Part shown: one piece after another, positions 33,374-43,025 of the stretch
Position numbering within the stretch: the stretch's first letter is position 1
Layout of the letters: every line of letters starts with the position of its first letter
Origin: an uncultured Eubacterium sp.
GTDB lineage: Bacteria > Bacillota > Clostridia > Lachnospirales > CAG-274
Assembly: GCA_900551755.1 (NCBI GenBank)
Contig: URXK01000005.1
Span: forward strand, 36,533 to 100,532
DNA: 64,000 nt
Direction of reading: 5' to 3'
Notes under the pieces: model-generated
The model's database searches: none
Seen by the model: the letters and a program-made list of their open reading frames with translations, nothing else
What the model was told of the DNA's origin: nothing
Made by a program: the position numbers and the translations under genes

Positions 33374-34798
33374 TTATCTTTTAGTATAATATGTATGAAG
33401 ATATTTATGTGCTGTGTTAGAACAAGGCAATGTTAAATATTTTTCGTATATAGCTTTAAGAGCAGAATTTTCGTGGCATTTTCTAACTTTATTACTTCTA
33501 TCACTTTCATAAAGTCCCTTACTTCTCAAATAATTGTTACCACTATATAAAGGTGTTCCGCCACCACCAACGCAACCACCAGAGCAAGCCATAATTTCTA
33601 TAAAGTCATAAGGACTTGTGCCATTTTCAACTGCGTCTAAAATTGTCTTTGCATTTTTAATGCCATTTACAACACAAGTTTTTATTGTTCTGCCGTTTAT
33701 ATTAACTTGAGCTGTTTTAATACCGGCACTTCCTCTTAATTCCTTAAACTCTACATCATTAAGAATTTCACCTGTCATAAGCTCATAAGCTGTTCTTAAG
33801 GCTGCCTCTGTTACGCCACCACTAGCACCAAATATTCTGCCAGCACCTGATGTTGAGTCAAAAAGTGAGTCATATTCTTCATCGTTTAAGTTAGCTAAAT
33901 TAATGCCTTTAGCTCTTAATAGCTTTGCATATTCTCTAACAGTAAGTACTGCATCAACATCACGACCACCATCAGTATACATTTCAGTCCTTGCTGCCTC
34001 GTGCTTTTTAGCTGTGCAAGGCATAACAGCTATGTGATATATGTTGTCCTTGCCTAAATAATTTTTAATTAAAGCTCCCAACATTTGCTGTGGAGATTTA
34101 CAGCTTGAAATATTGTTAAAAAGGCTAGGGTAATTAAGCTCTGCGTAATTAATCCAACCAGGACAGCAGGAAGTAATCATAGGCAAAACACCACCAGTTT
34201 TAATTCTATTAATAAACTCTGTAACCTCCTCCATAATTGTAATATCAGCACCAAAGTCTGTTCTAAATACATAATCACCAAGTAATTTAGCTGATGCAGC
34301 AATTTTGCCTGAAACATTTTCTCCAGATAAAAGTCCAAATTCCTCGCCTAAAATATTCTGAGATGAAGGTGCAAATTGCCAAACAATAGTTTTGCCACTA
34401 TTTAATGCTGATGTAACCTTGCTTAAAGCGTCATTTTCGGCAATAGCACCAGTTGGACATACTCGACTACATTGACCACAGCCAATACATTTAGTTGTGC
34501 TTAAATCAGAACCACCAATTGTGTCAGAATATGTTTTGCCATTTTTAGTCACAAGTTCAAGTATATTTATTCCCTGTGTATTTTTGCAGGCGTCAACACA
34601 TTGACCACAACCAATACATTTAGATATATCCCTAATAATTGCAGCACTTGATGTGTCGGCAGTTAAAGATGTTCCAGCCTCATTAATCAATGTGTCACCA
34701 AAAACATTTTTACCAAATGCCCACATTGACGCTAATCCAACAGCGTTGACAGCACCTAGCTTTAAAAATTCTCGTCTTGTTATTCCTTGCTTGTTCAT
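33374..34798 (-). CDS. Tat-exported monomeric [FeFe]-hydrogenase
   Basis: A 474-residue protein. Residues 1-38 are a twin-arginine signal (ITRREFLKLGAVNAVGLASM). Two [4Fe-4S] clusters follow: CIGCGQCVDAC and CIGCGQCSRVCP. The H-cluster motifs are complete: L1 TSCCPGW, L2 MPCTAKKHEA, L3 EIMACSGGCVGGGGTP. The C-terminus is a fused small-subunit-like part ending LPCSNTAHKYLHTYY. It should oxidise or evolve H2 outside the cytoplasmic membrane. The start follows AAGGAG. Its consensus promoter diverges from that of the flavinylated protein gene. No hydEFG maturation genes lie in the window. No clear signal cleavage site is seen, so it may stay membrane-anchored. Confidence 0.93.
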   Translation of the reverse strand: MNKQGITRREFLKLGAVNAVGLASMWAFGKNVFGDTLINEAGTSLTADTSSAAIIRDISKCIGCGQCVDACKNTQGINILELVTKNGKTYSDTIGGSDLSTTKCIGCGQCSRVCPTGAIAENDALSKVTSALNSGKTIVWQFAPSSQNILGEEFGLLSGENVSGKIAASAKLLGDYVFRTDFGADITIMEEVTEFINRIKTGGVLPMITSCCPGWINYAELNYPSLFNNISSCKSPQQMLGALIKNYLGKDNIYHIAVMPCTAKKHEAARTEMYTDGGRDVDAVLTVREYAKLLRAKGINLANLNDEEYDSLFDSTSGAGRIFGASGGVTEAALRTAYELMTGEILNDVEFKELRGSAGIKTAQVNINGRTIKTCVVNGIKNAKTILDAVENGTSPYDFIEIMACSGGCVGGGGTPLYSGNNYLRSKGLYESDRSNKVRKCHENSALKAIYEKYLTLPCSNTAHKYLHTYYTKR

Positions 34799-34844
34799 TG
34801 TACTCTCCTTATTGTTGCTATGTAAGTTTACTGGCTACAACTAA

Positions 34845-34901
34845 GTTAGTCTTAGCAAACTAGATATTCAACATTATAATAATAAATATTATTCTTGTCA
34901 A
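34845..34901 (-). promoter_or_regulatory. Hydrogenase promoter with GTTAG-type operator
   Basis: On the minus strand TTGACA (34901-34896), a 17-nt spacer and TATAAT (34878-34873), a perfect consensus. Ten nt further on, CTAGTTTGCTAAGACTAAC (34863-34845) contains GTTTG-N6-CTAAC. An AAC-N3-GTTAG arrangement on the opposite strand is shared with the tatA and flavoprotein promoters. Confidence 0.7.
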
Positions 34902-34936
34902 TATAAAATAAAAATAAACAAAAAACAATATCTATA

Positions 34937-34989
34937 TTGACATAATTTTGGTTTTATACTATACTATAACTCGGTTAGATATAACTAAC
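34937..34989 (+). promoter_or_regulatory. Flavoprotein promoter with GTTAG-N6-CTAAC operator
   Basis: TTGACA (34937-34942), a 17-nt spacer and TATACT (34960-34965). AAC-TCG-GTTAG then GTTAG-ATATAA-CTAAC (34974-34989) lies in the first transcribed bases. The layout is the same as at the tatA, hydrogenase and ZIP promoters. Confidence 0.7.
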
Positions 34990-35056
34990 GATGTTGTTTA
35001 AAACTAATAACATTAACTTAATCTAACTTAAAAATTTATTTATAAGGAGGAATACT

Positions 35057-36967
35057 ATGCTATTCAAGGCTAACAAGGTTGTAGCTAGTTTATTGGCTTT
35101 TGCTTTGACTGTTTCTGGCAATACATTTGCTTTTGCTAGTCAAGAGTCAACAAATTCTACAACTGTGCAATCATCTTCTGTTTTAGGTGATGTAAATAAT
35201 GATACAAAAATTGATGTTAAAGATGTGTCATCTACACTTAATTATGTCCTTAACCCTAGCTCTGTAGCTGATTTTAACACAACTGCTGCTGATGTAAATG
35301 GTGACGGAGTAATTAATTCTGAAGATGTTGCTTTAATTTTGCAGAAGGTTCTTAATTCATCATTTAAGTTCCCTGCTGAACCTGAAAACACAACTACAGC
35401 TGTAACTAACTGGAAAGAATTTAAGACAGCTGCTGCAACAGCAAAGGCTGGTGATACTATTAGTCTTTCAAACGATATTACAGCAGACGGTACAGCAATA
35501 GTTGACATTGACGGCGTATCTGGTGCAACTCTTGTGGTTAAGGAAAAGAATGTAACAATTCTTGGTAATGGTCACACTGTTAAGTCTGATGGTACAAACA
35601 CATTTACATTTGACTTTGACGGTGAGGCAACAGAAAATAATGGTGGTGCAACAGGTGTTAATGTAAATGACCTTACTATTGACGGTGCAAGTTTTAAGGC
35701 TAAAATCGGTGGTGGTATGTTCCTTGAGTATGGAGCAGAGGTTACACTTAACAATGTTACAATGAAGAATTGTAATGCTGGCAATGCTGGTGCATTTAAT
35801 GGTGGTGGTGCAATATATGTAAACAATCATAGAGGTGAAGCTCCAACACTTACAGCAAATAATTGTACATTTGAAAACAACACATCAGGTGATGGCACAA
35901 CTGGTAGAGGTGGTGCAATATATGGTTCAACAGGTAATGTTGTGTTAAATGGTTGTACATTTAAGAATAATAAGGCTGCCTTTGGTGGTGCAATAGCAAT
36001 GGACGGCAAATTAAATGACACAGGTGTTGATTATAGCTGTTCATTATCAGTTACAGATTGTACATTTGTAAACAACGATGGTGTTTACGGTGGTGACGAC
36101 ATTTATATTTACGAAGGTGACTCAGCAGGTAAGAAGAATATGACAGTTACTTCAAATATTGAAGTAAAAAATATTTCAGGTTGTACATTTAGTGGAGAAA
36201 CAACTAATAACTTTGCTGATTATGATGTGGTATATTCAAGATACTATTCAGACACTTATGGTGGTGACAAGACTAAGGCAGCACCAAAGTTTGACGGTGT
36301 AAATGTTCACGATGTTACTTTCCCAACTATTGACAGAAATACTTTAGAAGTAGTAACAACAACTGAGGCTACAACTGAAACAACAACTGTTACTACTACA
36401 GAAACAACAACTGTTACTACTACAGAAACAACAACTGAAGTCACAACTGAAGCTACAACAGAGGTTGTTACAAATTCTTACAGTGGTAGTGCTACTGTTG
36501 ATGTGTTTGGTTATATTGCAAAGGTTAAAGTAATTACTGATAGTACAGGCAAGATTATTTCAGTATCTGATGATAACACTGACCCTAGTTTTAGTGCAGA
36601 CTATTGGGAAATGGGTACAGATATGTTTAAAAACTTTGTAGGTAAGACTGCAACAGACATTGACAATGTTGACGGCGTATCTGGTGCTACTTTATCATCA
36701 AATGCAATTAGAAAGGCTGTTAAAACTGCTCTTGCATCAGCTACTGTTAGCCTTACATCTAACTTTGTTGAGGGTGAAGAAGTAAATGGAAATAGTGATA
36801 CTGTAACTCTTGCTTTAACAAGTAGCAACAATGCTAATATTTACTACACAACAGACGGTACTGAACCAACTGCTAGTGGAACTAAATATGCAGGTCCTAT
36901 TACTTTTGATGTAAATAGTGTAAAATTAACACAGGAGAATACATCAGCAAAAAAAGTGGTGGACTGA
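35057..36967 (+). CDS. Secreted dockerin/beta-helix protein with FMN-binding domain (5' part of a split gene)
   Basis: A 636-residue product up to a TGA. In order: signal peptide (1-28, ending AFASQ); a complete two-loop dockerin I (44-100: DVNNDTKIDVKD and DVNGDGVINSED); a right-handed beta-helix of GGAIY-type repeats (about 165-420); a Thr-rich linker (about 432-472); an FMN-binding domain (about 473-565) whose DGVSGATLSS (539-548) is the ApbE flavinylation motif; then a chitobiase/HEX C-terminal domain (IYYTTDGTEPT) cut short. The HEX domain continues in the -1 frame past a run of seven A. Strong AAGGAGG start. Probably a surface electron carrier with covalent FMN. Confidence 0.88.
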   Translation: MLFKANKVVASLLAFALTVSGNTFAFASQESTNSTTVQSSSVLGDVNNDTKIDVKDVSSTLNYVLNPSSVADFNTTAADVNGDGVINSEDVALILQKVLNSSFKFPAEPENTTTAVTNWKEFKTAAATAKAGDTISLSNDITADGTAIVDIDGVSGATLVVKEKNVTILGNGHTVKSDGTNTFTFDFDGEATENNGGATGVNVNDLTIDGASFKAKIGGGMFLEYGAEVTLNNVTMKNCNAGNAGAFNGGGAIYVNNHRGEAPTLTANNCTFENNTSGDGTTGRGGAIYGSTGNVVLNGCTFKNNKAAFGGAIAMDGKLNDTGVDYSCSLSVTDCTFVNNDGVYGGDDIYIYEGDSAGKKNMTVTSNIEVKNISGCTFSGETTNNFADYDVVYSRYYSDTYGGDKTKAAPKFDGVNVHDVTFPTIDRNTLEVVTTTEATTETTTVTTTETTTVTTTETTTEVTTEATTEVVTNSYSGSATVDVFGYIAKVKVITDSTGKIISVSDDNTDPSFSADYWEMGTDMFKNFVGKTATDIDNVDGVSGATLSSNAIRKAVKTALASATVSLTSNFVEGEEVNGNSDTVTLALTSSNNANIYYTTDGTEPTASGTKYAGPITFDVNSVKLTQENTSAKKVVD

Positions 36968-37593
36968 TTACTCTTAAGGCTATAGCAATAACTGACAATG
37001 GAAAATCACCTGTTTTGGAGAAAACAATTATATTTGCTAATGATGTAAATGGTAAATATGATGACGGTACTTACGGAAGTCCTTTCAGAAGTTATTTAAA
37101 CAAGGACTCTGTTGTAATAACTGTTAATGACGGTTTAATAAAAAATATTGATATTAAGCCAACAAATGGTGAAGTTTCTCAAGAATATATTAATAATCTT
37201 CTTGTAAGTCAGTGTGGTGACCTTGAATATAGTTCGGCTAATACTGATTACAACAATAGAATATACGAACTTTTGTATGGTCATTTTAATAGTAATAAAT
37301 CTGTTCTTTCAGCTCCAGAAATAAATGTTTCTAAAAACGGAAGTACAGTTAAGGTTTCCATAACAAGTAAAGAGGGTGGAGATATTTATTATTCAATAGA
37401 TGGTTCTTCTCCTGCTATTTTGTACAAGGGTACTCTAGCTATAAAAACATCAGATGTTAAATCTGATAAAATAAGTATTAGAGCCTTTGCTAAAGCTAAT
37501 GGGTATCAGTCCTCTGAAGAAAAACAAACAGAAATTTATATAAATTCTGATAATATTTTAAATAGTATTAAGTTCTATCAGCAAGGAATTTGA
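36955..37593 (+). pseudogene. 3' continuation of the flavinylated protein in the -1 frame
   Basis: The frame at 36955 reads SGGLITLKAIAITDNGKSPV, which completes the chitobiase/HEX domain interrupted at 36967. It continues with a degenerate FMN-binding-like region (DDGTYGSPF ... VVITVNDGLIKNIDIKPTNG) without the SGAT motif, then a second chitobiase/HEX domain (DIYYSIDGSSPAIL ... ISIRAFAKANGYQSSE). Its first ATG (37015) has no convincing ribosome site. It is therefore the tail of the upstream protein, reached by a frameshift in the gene, by slippage, or by a base-calling error in the A run (36949-36955). Confidence 0.8.
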
Positions 37594-37604
37594 TAAATAA
37601 TTTT

Positions 37605-37636
37605 AACGGTGTGGAGTAATTCTGCACCGTTTTTTT
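37605..37636 (+). terminator. Terminator after the flavinylated protein gene
   Basis: AACGGTG...CACCGTT stem (37605-37611 with 37625-37631) followed by a T run. Its place after 37593 fits the two frames being one gene. Confidence 0.8.
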
Positions 37637-37684
37637 GACTTGTGTTGAGTTTTAATAGTAAATAAGGTATAATATAAGTAATAA

Positions 37685-38072
37685 GTAGTAGTTATTCTTT
37701 GCTTGTAGGGGCGAGCATTGCTCGTCCGTAAGTAGTTGACGAATAATTAAGAAACAACCACCCAGCTCCACTATTAGGGAAACTGTCAGCTTGCTGACTG
37801 AGGGGGTTGATATTAGGTAATAAGTAAGAAATAATAGGTAATAAGTTTAGTTACTTATAAAAGGACGACCAATGGTCGCCCCTACAATTAACCTGTTCAT
37901 AAAAATTAAAACTATAATTTATTTGTAATGGGGTTACAACTTTATATATGTAATTAATAAAGTTATCGCTATTTGTAGGACGAACATTGTTCGCCCACAT
38001 TTGGTGAAACTCCTTTAGCTTCACTTTTAGGGGAGCTGTCAGCTTGCTGACTAAGGGGTTTAATATTAGATA
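37685..38072. repeat. Modular palindromic repeat block 4
   Basis: Module a GAGCA/TGCTC (37703-37727), module c with GTCAGC-TT-GCTGAC (37764-37807), module a GACCA/TGGTC (37863-37887), module a GAACA/TGTTC (37973-37996) and module c with GTCAGC/GCTGAC (38017-38060). Compared with the GTCAC/GTGAC form elsewhere, both arms of the second hairpin of module c have changed together. Confidence 0.85.
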
Positions 38073-38102
38073 ATAAAGGTAAGAATAAAACAAAGGTTAC
38101 AA

Positions 38103-38116
38103 CGAAAGTGTGTTCG
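38103..38116. promoter_or_regulatory. Probable LexA (SOS) box upstream of uvrB
   Basis: CGAAAGTGTGTTCG differs at one base from the Firmicute core GAAC-N4-GTTC. It lies 100 bp upstream of the uvrB start, about 40 bp before the best -35. Confidence 0.6.
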
Positions 38117-38154
38117 ATAATTATTGAAAATCGAAAAAAAATTCTAATATTTTG

Positions 38155-38183
38155 TTGATTTATGTTTTTTACTGTGTTATAAT
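38155..38183 (+). promoter_or_regulatory. Promoter of the uvrB-uvrA-sprT operon
   Basis: TTGATT (38155-38160), a 17-nt spacer and TATAAT (38178-38183), 20 nt before the GTG start. Confidence 0.65.
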
Positions 38184-38203
38184 TTCTTTAAGGAGTTGAT
38201 AGT

Positions 38204-40186
38204 GTGAGTGACTTTAAGATTGTTTCTAAATATAAGCCTACTGGTGACCAGCCTCAAGCTATTAATAAGCTTGTTGACGGCTTAAACAAGGGTAAAAAGT
38301 TTCAGACTCTTTTAGGCGTAACAGGAAGCGGAAAGACATTTACAATGGCAAACATTATTGAAAGGGTGAATAGACCAACTCTTGTTATTGCACACAACAA
38401 GACTTTGGCTGCTCAGCTTTACAATGAGTTTAAGGAGTTTTTTCCTAATAATGCTGTTGAATATTTTGTTTCTTATTATGATTATTATCAGCCGGAAGCT
38501 TATGTGCCTTCTACCGATACTTATATTGAAAAAGATAGCTCTGTTAATGATGAAATTGATAAACTTAGACATTCTGCAACTTCTGCTCTTTTTGAAAGAC
38601 GAGATGTTATTGTTGTTGCTAGTGTAAGCTGTATTTACGGCTTAGGTGCACCTATTGACTACAATACAATGACTTTGTCTATTAGACCTGGTATGCAAAA
38701 AAGCAGAGAGGAAGTTTTGAAAAGACTTGTTGAAATTCAATACACTAGAAATGAAATGGATTTTCAAAGAGGTACTTTTAGGGCTAAGGGTGATGTTGTT
38801 GAGGTTATTCCTGCTGGCAATGATGATACTGCCATTAGAATTGAATTTTTCGGTGATGAAATTGACAGAATTACTGAAATTGATGTTCTAACTGGTGAAA
38901 TTAAGGGTAGAAGAAATCATATTTCTATTTTCCCTGCATCTCATTATGTTACATCAGAGGAAAATCTTAAAAGGGCTTTAAAGGATATAAGTGCAGAACT
39001 TGATGAAAGATATGCCGAACTTAAATCACAGGATAAACTTCTTGAAGCACAAAGAATACTCCAAAGAACAAATTATGATATGGAAATGATGCAAGAAATG
39101 GGCTTTTGCTCTGGTATTGAAAATTATTCAAGACATCTTGATGGCAGACCTGCTGGCAGTATGCCTAATACTTTGATTGATTATTTTCCTAAAGATTTTC
39201 TTATTATAGTTGATGAAAGTCACGTTACTATTCCTCAAATTGGTGGTATGTATAATGGCGACAAATCAAGAAAAACTACTCTTGTGGATTTTGGCTTTAG
39301 ACTGCCTTCAGCACTGGATAACAGACCGCTGAAGTTTGATGAGTTTGAGGGCAAAATTAATCAAATGGTTTTTGTGTCTGCAACACCGAATAAGTATGAA
39401 AACTCTCATTCTGAACAAGTTGTTGAGCAGATTATTAGACCAACTGGTCTTCTTGACCCAGAGGTTGAGGTTAGACCTGTTGAGGGTCAGATTGATGACC
39501 TTATAAGTGAGATAAATAAAACTGTGGCTAAGGGTAATAAGGTTCTTGTTACTACTTTGACTAAGAAAATGGCTGAGGATTTAACTCAGTATTTAAAAGA
39601 AAATGGAATTAGAGTTAATTATCTTCATTCTGATATTGATACTCTTGAAAGACTTGAAATTATTAGAGATTTAAGACTTAATGTTTTTGATGTTCTTGTT
39701 GGTATCAATCTTTTGAGAGAGGGGCTTGATATTCCTGAGGTTAGTCTTGTTGCAATTATTGATGCAGATAAGGAGGGATTTTTAAGAAGTGAAACCTCCC
39801 TTATTCAGACCATTGGTAGAGCTGCCAGAAATGCAGAAGGTCGTGTTATTATGTATGCTGATACAATGACTGACTCTATGCGTAAGGCTATTTCAGAAAC
39901 TAATAGGCGTAGATATATTCAAGAAGAATATAATAGAGAGCATAATATTGTGCCTAAAACTATTAAGAAAAAGATACACGAAATTATTGCAGCAACAGAG
40001 GGCATTACTAAGAAAAAGACTGATATTTTGGATAAAGACCCAGAGTCAATGTCGAGAGAAGAATTACTTGTTGCTATTAAAAAGGTTGAAAAAAATATGA
40101 AAAAAGCTGCTGCTGACCTTGATTTTGAAAAGGCGGCAGAATATAGAGATAAAATGATTGAGCTTAAAAAGCTGTCATTATTATAG
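38204..40186 (+). CDS. uvrB: Excinuclease ABC subunit B
   Basis: A 660-residue DNA helicase-like subunit of nucleotide excision repair. Walker A is GVTGSGKTF (residues 39-47). The damage-probing beta-hairpin region reads [20 protein letters not shown]. Helicase motif VI includes QTIGRAARN. The C-terminal UVR domain is [20 protein letters not shown]. The start is GTG at 38204 after AAGGAG. uvrA follows directly, and a LexA-like box lies upstream, so SOS induction is likely. Confidence 0.98.
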   Translation: MSDFKIVSKYKPTGDQPQAINKLVDGLNKGKKFQTLLGVTGSGKTFTMANIIERVNRPTLVIAHNKTLAAQLYNEFKEFFPNNAVEYFVSYYDYYQPEAYVPSTDTYIEKDSSVNDEIDKLRHSATSALFERRDVIVVASVSCIYGLGAPIDYNTMTLSIRPGMQKSREEVLKRLVEIQYTRNEMDFQRGTFRAKGDVVEVIPAGNDDTAIRIEFFGDEIDRITEIDVLTGEIKGRRNHISIFPASHYVTSEENLKRALKDISAELDERYAELKSQDKLLEAQRILQRTNYDMEMMQEMGFCSGIENYSRHLDGRPAGSMPNTLIDYFPKDFLIIVDESHVTIPQIGGMYNGDKSRKTTLVDFGFRLPSALDNRPLKFDEFEGKINQMVFVSATPNKYENSHSEQVVEQIIRPTGLLDPEVEVRPVEGQIDDLISEINKTVAKGNKVLVTTLTKKMAEDLTQYLKENGIRVNYLHSDIDTLERLEIIRDLRLNVFDVLVGINLLREGLDIPEVSLVAIIDADKEGFLRSETSLIQTIGRAARNAEGRVIMYADTMTDSMRKAISETNRRRYIQEEYNREHNIVPKTIKKKIHEIIAATEGITKKKTDILDKDPESMSREELLVAIKKVEKNMKKAAADLDFEKAAEYRDKMIELKKLSLL

Positions 40187-40195
40187 GTGGTTAAT

Positions 40196-43024
40196 ATGGC
40201 GAAGAATGAAATTATTATAAAAGGTGCAAGAGCTAATAATTTAAAAAATATTGACTTAACAATACCAAGAGATAAACTTATTGTTTTTACTGGTTTGAGT
40301 GGAAGTGGCAAGTCTAGTCTTGCTTTTGATACTATTTATGCAGAGGGTCAAAGAAGATATGTTGAAAGTCTTAGTTCTTATGCCAGAATGTTTTTAGGTC
40401 AAATGGAAAAGCCTGAGGCAGACAGTATAGAAGGACTTTCTCCTGCTATATCTATTGACCAAAAAACTACTAGTAACAATCCTAGGTCAACTGTAGGTAC
40501 TGTTACTGAAATATATGATTATTTAAGACTTCTCTTTGCTAGAGTTGGTACACCTCATTGTCCTAAATGTGGCAAGGAAATTCATAAACAAACTGTTGAC
40601 CAAATTGTTGATAAAATTTTAGAACTTGATGAGGGTACTAGAATACAGCTTCTTGCACCTGTTGTGAGAAATAGAAAGGGCGAACATACCAAACTTTTAG
40701 ATGATGCTAAAAGAAGTGGCTATGTTAGAGTTAGAGTTGACGGTATTATATATGATTTAGGCGAAAAAATTGAAATTGATAAAAACAAAAAACACAATAT
40801 TGAAATTGTTGTTGATAGACTTGTAGTTAAAGCAGGTATTGAGCAAAGATTGAGTGAATCTATTGAAACTGTGTCAGCTTTAACTGGTGGTATTATTTTA
40901 GTTGATATTGTCAATGGAGATGAAATTGTATTTAGCCAAAACTTTGCTTGCCCAGATTGTGGCATAAATATTGAAGAAATTGAACCACCTATGTTTTCTT
41001 TCAATAATCCTAGTGGTGCTTGCCCAGATTGTATGGGTTTAGGTGTCAAAATGATTATTGATGAGGATATTATTGTGCCTAATAAGAATTTATCTTTAAA
41101 ACAAGGTGCTATTAATGCTATGGGTTGGGGAAATATTGCTAGTCCAGAGTCATCATCTCATTCTCTTATTACTGCTCTTATGAATATATATGATTTTGAT
41201 ATGGATACACCTTATAAAGATTTGCCTCAAGAAGCTAGAGATGCTATAATGTATGGTACTCACGGTAGAGAAATAAAAGTGCCATATAAGGTAGCTGGCA
41301 AAACTAAGTATTACACTTTTGCCTTTGAAGGTGTAATAACTACTATGGAGAGAAGATACAAGGAAAGTACATCAGAATCAGCTAAGGAAGAATATGAATC
41401 TTATATGACAAGTGTGTCTTGTCCTACTTGTAAGGGTAGAAGATTAAAGCCGGAGATACTTGCAGTAACTGTTGGTGGCAAGAATATTGCTGAAGTAACT
41501 GAAATGTCTATTAAGGATTTACAAAAGTTCTTTGCAAACATAGAATGGACTGATACTCAAAAGGCTATTGGTCAACAGATTTTTAAGGAAATTAATGCTA
41601 GAGTTGGTTTTCTTATGGATGTTGGCCTTGATTATCTTACACTTGCTAGAACTGCTGGCACATTAAGTGGTGGTGAAGCACAAAGAATTAGACTTGCAAC
41701 TCAAATTGGTTCAGGTCTTGTTGGCGTACTCTATATTCTTGATGAACCTAGTATTGGACTTCACCAAAGAGATAATGATAAACTTATTTCCACACTAAAA
41801 CATTTAAGAGATTTAGGCAACACGCTTATTGTCGTTGAACACGATGAAGATACAATGAAAGCCTCTGATTATATTGTTGATATTGGACCTTATGCTGGTG
41901 AACACGGTGGTGAAGTGATTTTTGCTGGTGAATATAAGGATATTCTTAATTGTGAAAAGTCTATAACAGGTGCTTTCTTAAGTGGTAGAGAAAAAATTGC
42001 TGTTCCTGAAAGTAGGAGAAAAGGTAATGGTAATTTTTTATCTATAAAGGGTGCAAAGGAAAATAACCTTAAAAATGTAAATGTTGATATACCTTTAGGC
42101 TGTTTTGTTTGCGTAACTGGTGTGTCTGGTAGTGGTAAAAGTTCTTTAGTTAATGAAGTTCTTTATAAAACTCTTGCAAGAGATTTGAACAGAGCTAAAA
42201 TTAAACCTGGTAAATTTGATGAAATAACTGGTTTGGAATATTTAGACAAGGTTATTGATATTGACCAAAGTCCTATTGGTAAAACACCTCGTTCTAATCC
42301 TGCTACTTATACTGGACTTTTTGATTTAATAAGAGATTTGTATACACAATTACCTGAATCTAAAATGAGAGGTTTTAGTAAAGGTAGATTTAGCTTTAAT
42401 GTTAAAGGTGGCAGATGTGAGGCTTGTAAGGGTGATGGTATAATTAAGATTGAAATGCACTTTTTGCCTGATGTTTATGTGCCTTGTGAAGTGTGTGGCG
42501 GTAAGAGATATAACAGAGAAACCCTTGAGGTTAAGTATAAGGGTAAAACCATATCTGATGTTCTTGATATGACTATTGACGAGGCTTGTGTATTTTTTGA
42601 AAATATACCTAGAATTAAAAATAAACTTGATACATTAAAGGCTGTTGGTCTTGGCTATGTTAAACTTGGTCAAAGTTCAACTACTTTAAGTGGTGGTGAG
42701 GCTCAAAGAGTAAAACTTGCTACAGAGCTTAGCAAAAGAAGTACAGGAAAAACTATTTATGTGCTTGATGAACCTACTACGGGTTTACACAGCTATGATG
42801 TTAGACGACTTATTAATATTATGCAACAGCTTACAGAAGGTGGAAATACTGTTGTTGTTATTGAGCATAATCTTGATGTTATTAAGACGGCTGATTATAT
42901 TATTGACTTAGGTCCAGAAGGTGGCGATGGTGGCGGTACTATTGTTGCAACTGGTACTCCAGAAGATATTGTTAAGGTTGAAAAATCTTATACTGGAAAG
43001 TATTTAAAGGATATGTTAAAGTAG
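40196..43024 (+). CDS. uvrA: Excinuclease ABC subunit A
   Basis: A 942-residue damage-recognition ATPase with two ABC modules. Walker A motifs are GLSGSGKSS and GVSGSGKSS; signatures are [12 protein letters not shown] and [12 protein letters not shown]. Zinc-binding pairs are seen in [29 protein letters not shown] and CEACKGDG...[10 protein letters not shown] chose the ATG at 40196, since the ribosome site AGGTGG (40184-40189) ends just upstream and a GTG at 40187 lies inside it. It is the second gene of the uvrB operon. Confidence 0.98.
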   Translation: MAKNEIIIKGARANNLKNIDLTIPRDKLIVFTGLSGSGKSSLAFDTIYAEGQRRYVESLSSYARMFLGQMEKPEADSIEGLSPAISIDQKTTSNNPRSTVGTVTEIYDYLRLLFARVGTPHCPKCGKEIHKQTVDQIVDKILELDEGTRIQLLAPVVRNRKGEHTKLLDDAKRSGYVRVRVDGIIYDLGEKIEIDKNKKHNIEIVVDRLVVKAGIEQRLSESIETVSALTGGIILVDIVNGDEIVFSQNFACPDCGINIEEIEPPMFSFNNPSGACPDCMGLGVKMIIDEDIIVPNKNLSLKQGAINAMGWGNIASPESSSHSLITALMNIYDFDMDTPYKDLPQEARDAIMYGTHGREIKVPYKVAGKTKYYTFAFEGVITTMERRYKESTSESAKEEYESYMTSVSCPTCKGRRLKPEILAVTVGGKNIAEVTEMSIKDLQKFFANIEWTDTQKAIGQQIFKEINARVGFLMDVGLDYLTLARTAGTLSGGEAQRIRLATQIGSGLVGVLYILDEPSIGLHQRDNDKLISTLKHLRDLGNTLIVVEHDEDTMKASDYIVDIGPYAGEHGGEVIFAGEYKDILNCEKSITGAFLSGREKIAVPESRRKGNGNFLSIKGAKENNLKNVNVDIPLGCFVCVTGVSGSGKSSLVNEVLYKTLARDLNRAKIKPGKFDEITGLEYLDKVIDIDQSPIGKTPRSNPATYTGLFDLIRDLYTQLPESKMRGFSKGRFSFNVKGGRCEACKGDGIIKIEMHFLPDVYVPCEVCGGKRYNRETLEVKYKGKTISDVLDMTIDEACVFFENIPRIKNKLDTLKAVGLGYVKLGQSSTTLSGGEAQRVKLATELSKRSTGKTIYVLDEPTTGLHSYDVRRLINIMQQLTEGGNTVVVIEHNLDVIKTADYIIDLGPEGGDGGGTIVATGTPEDIVKVEKSYTGKYLKDMLK

Positions 43025-43025
43025 T

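Noticed and set aside
35242..36021. Several long minus-strand frames opposite the flavinylated protein gene
   Set aside because: They are shadows of its Thr/Gly/Asn-rich coding sequence; none has a ribosome site or recognisable domain.
37851..38093. Minus-strand frame of 80 codons
   Set aside because: It lies wholly within palindromic repeat modules, which often give spurious frames.
38103..38150. Alternative uvrB promoter TTGAAA-15-TAATAT
   Set aside because: The 15-nt spacer is poor; TTGATT-17-TATAAT closer to the start is better.
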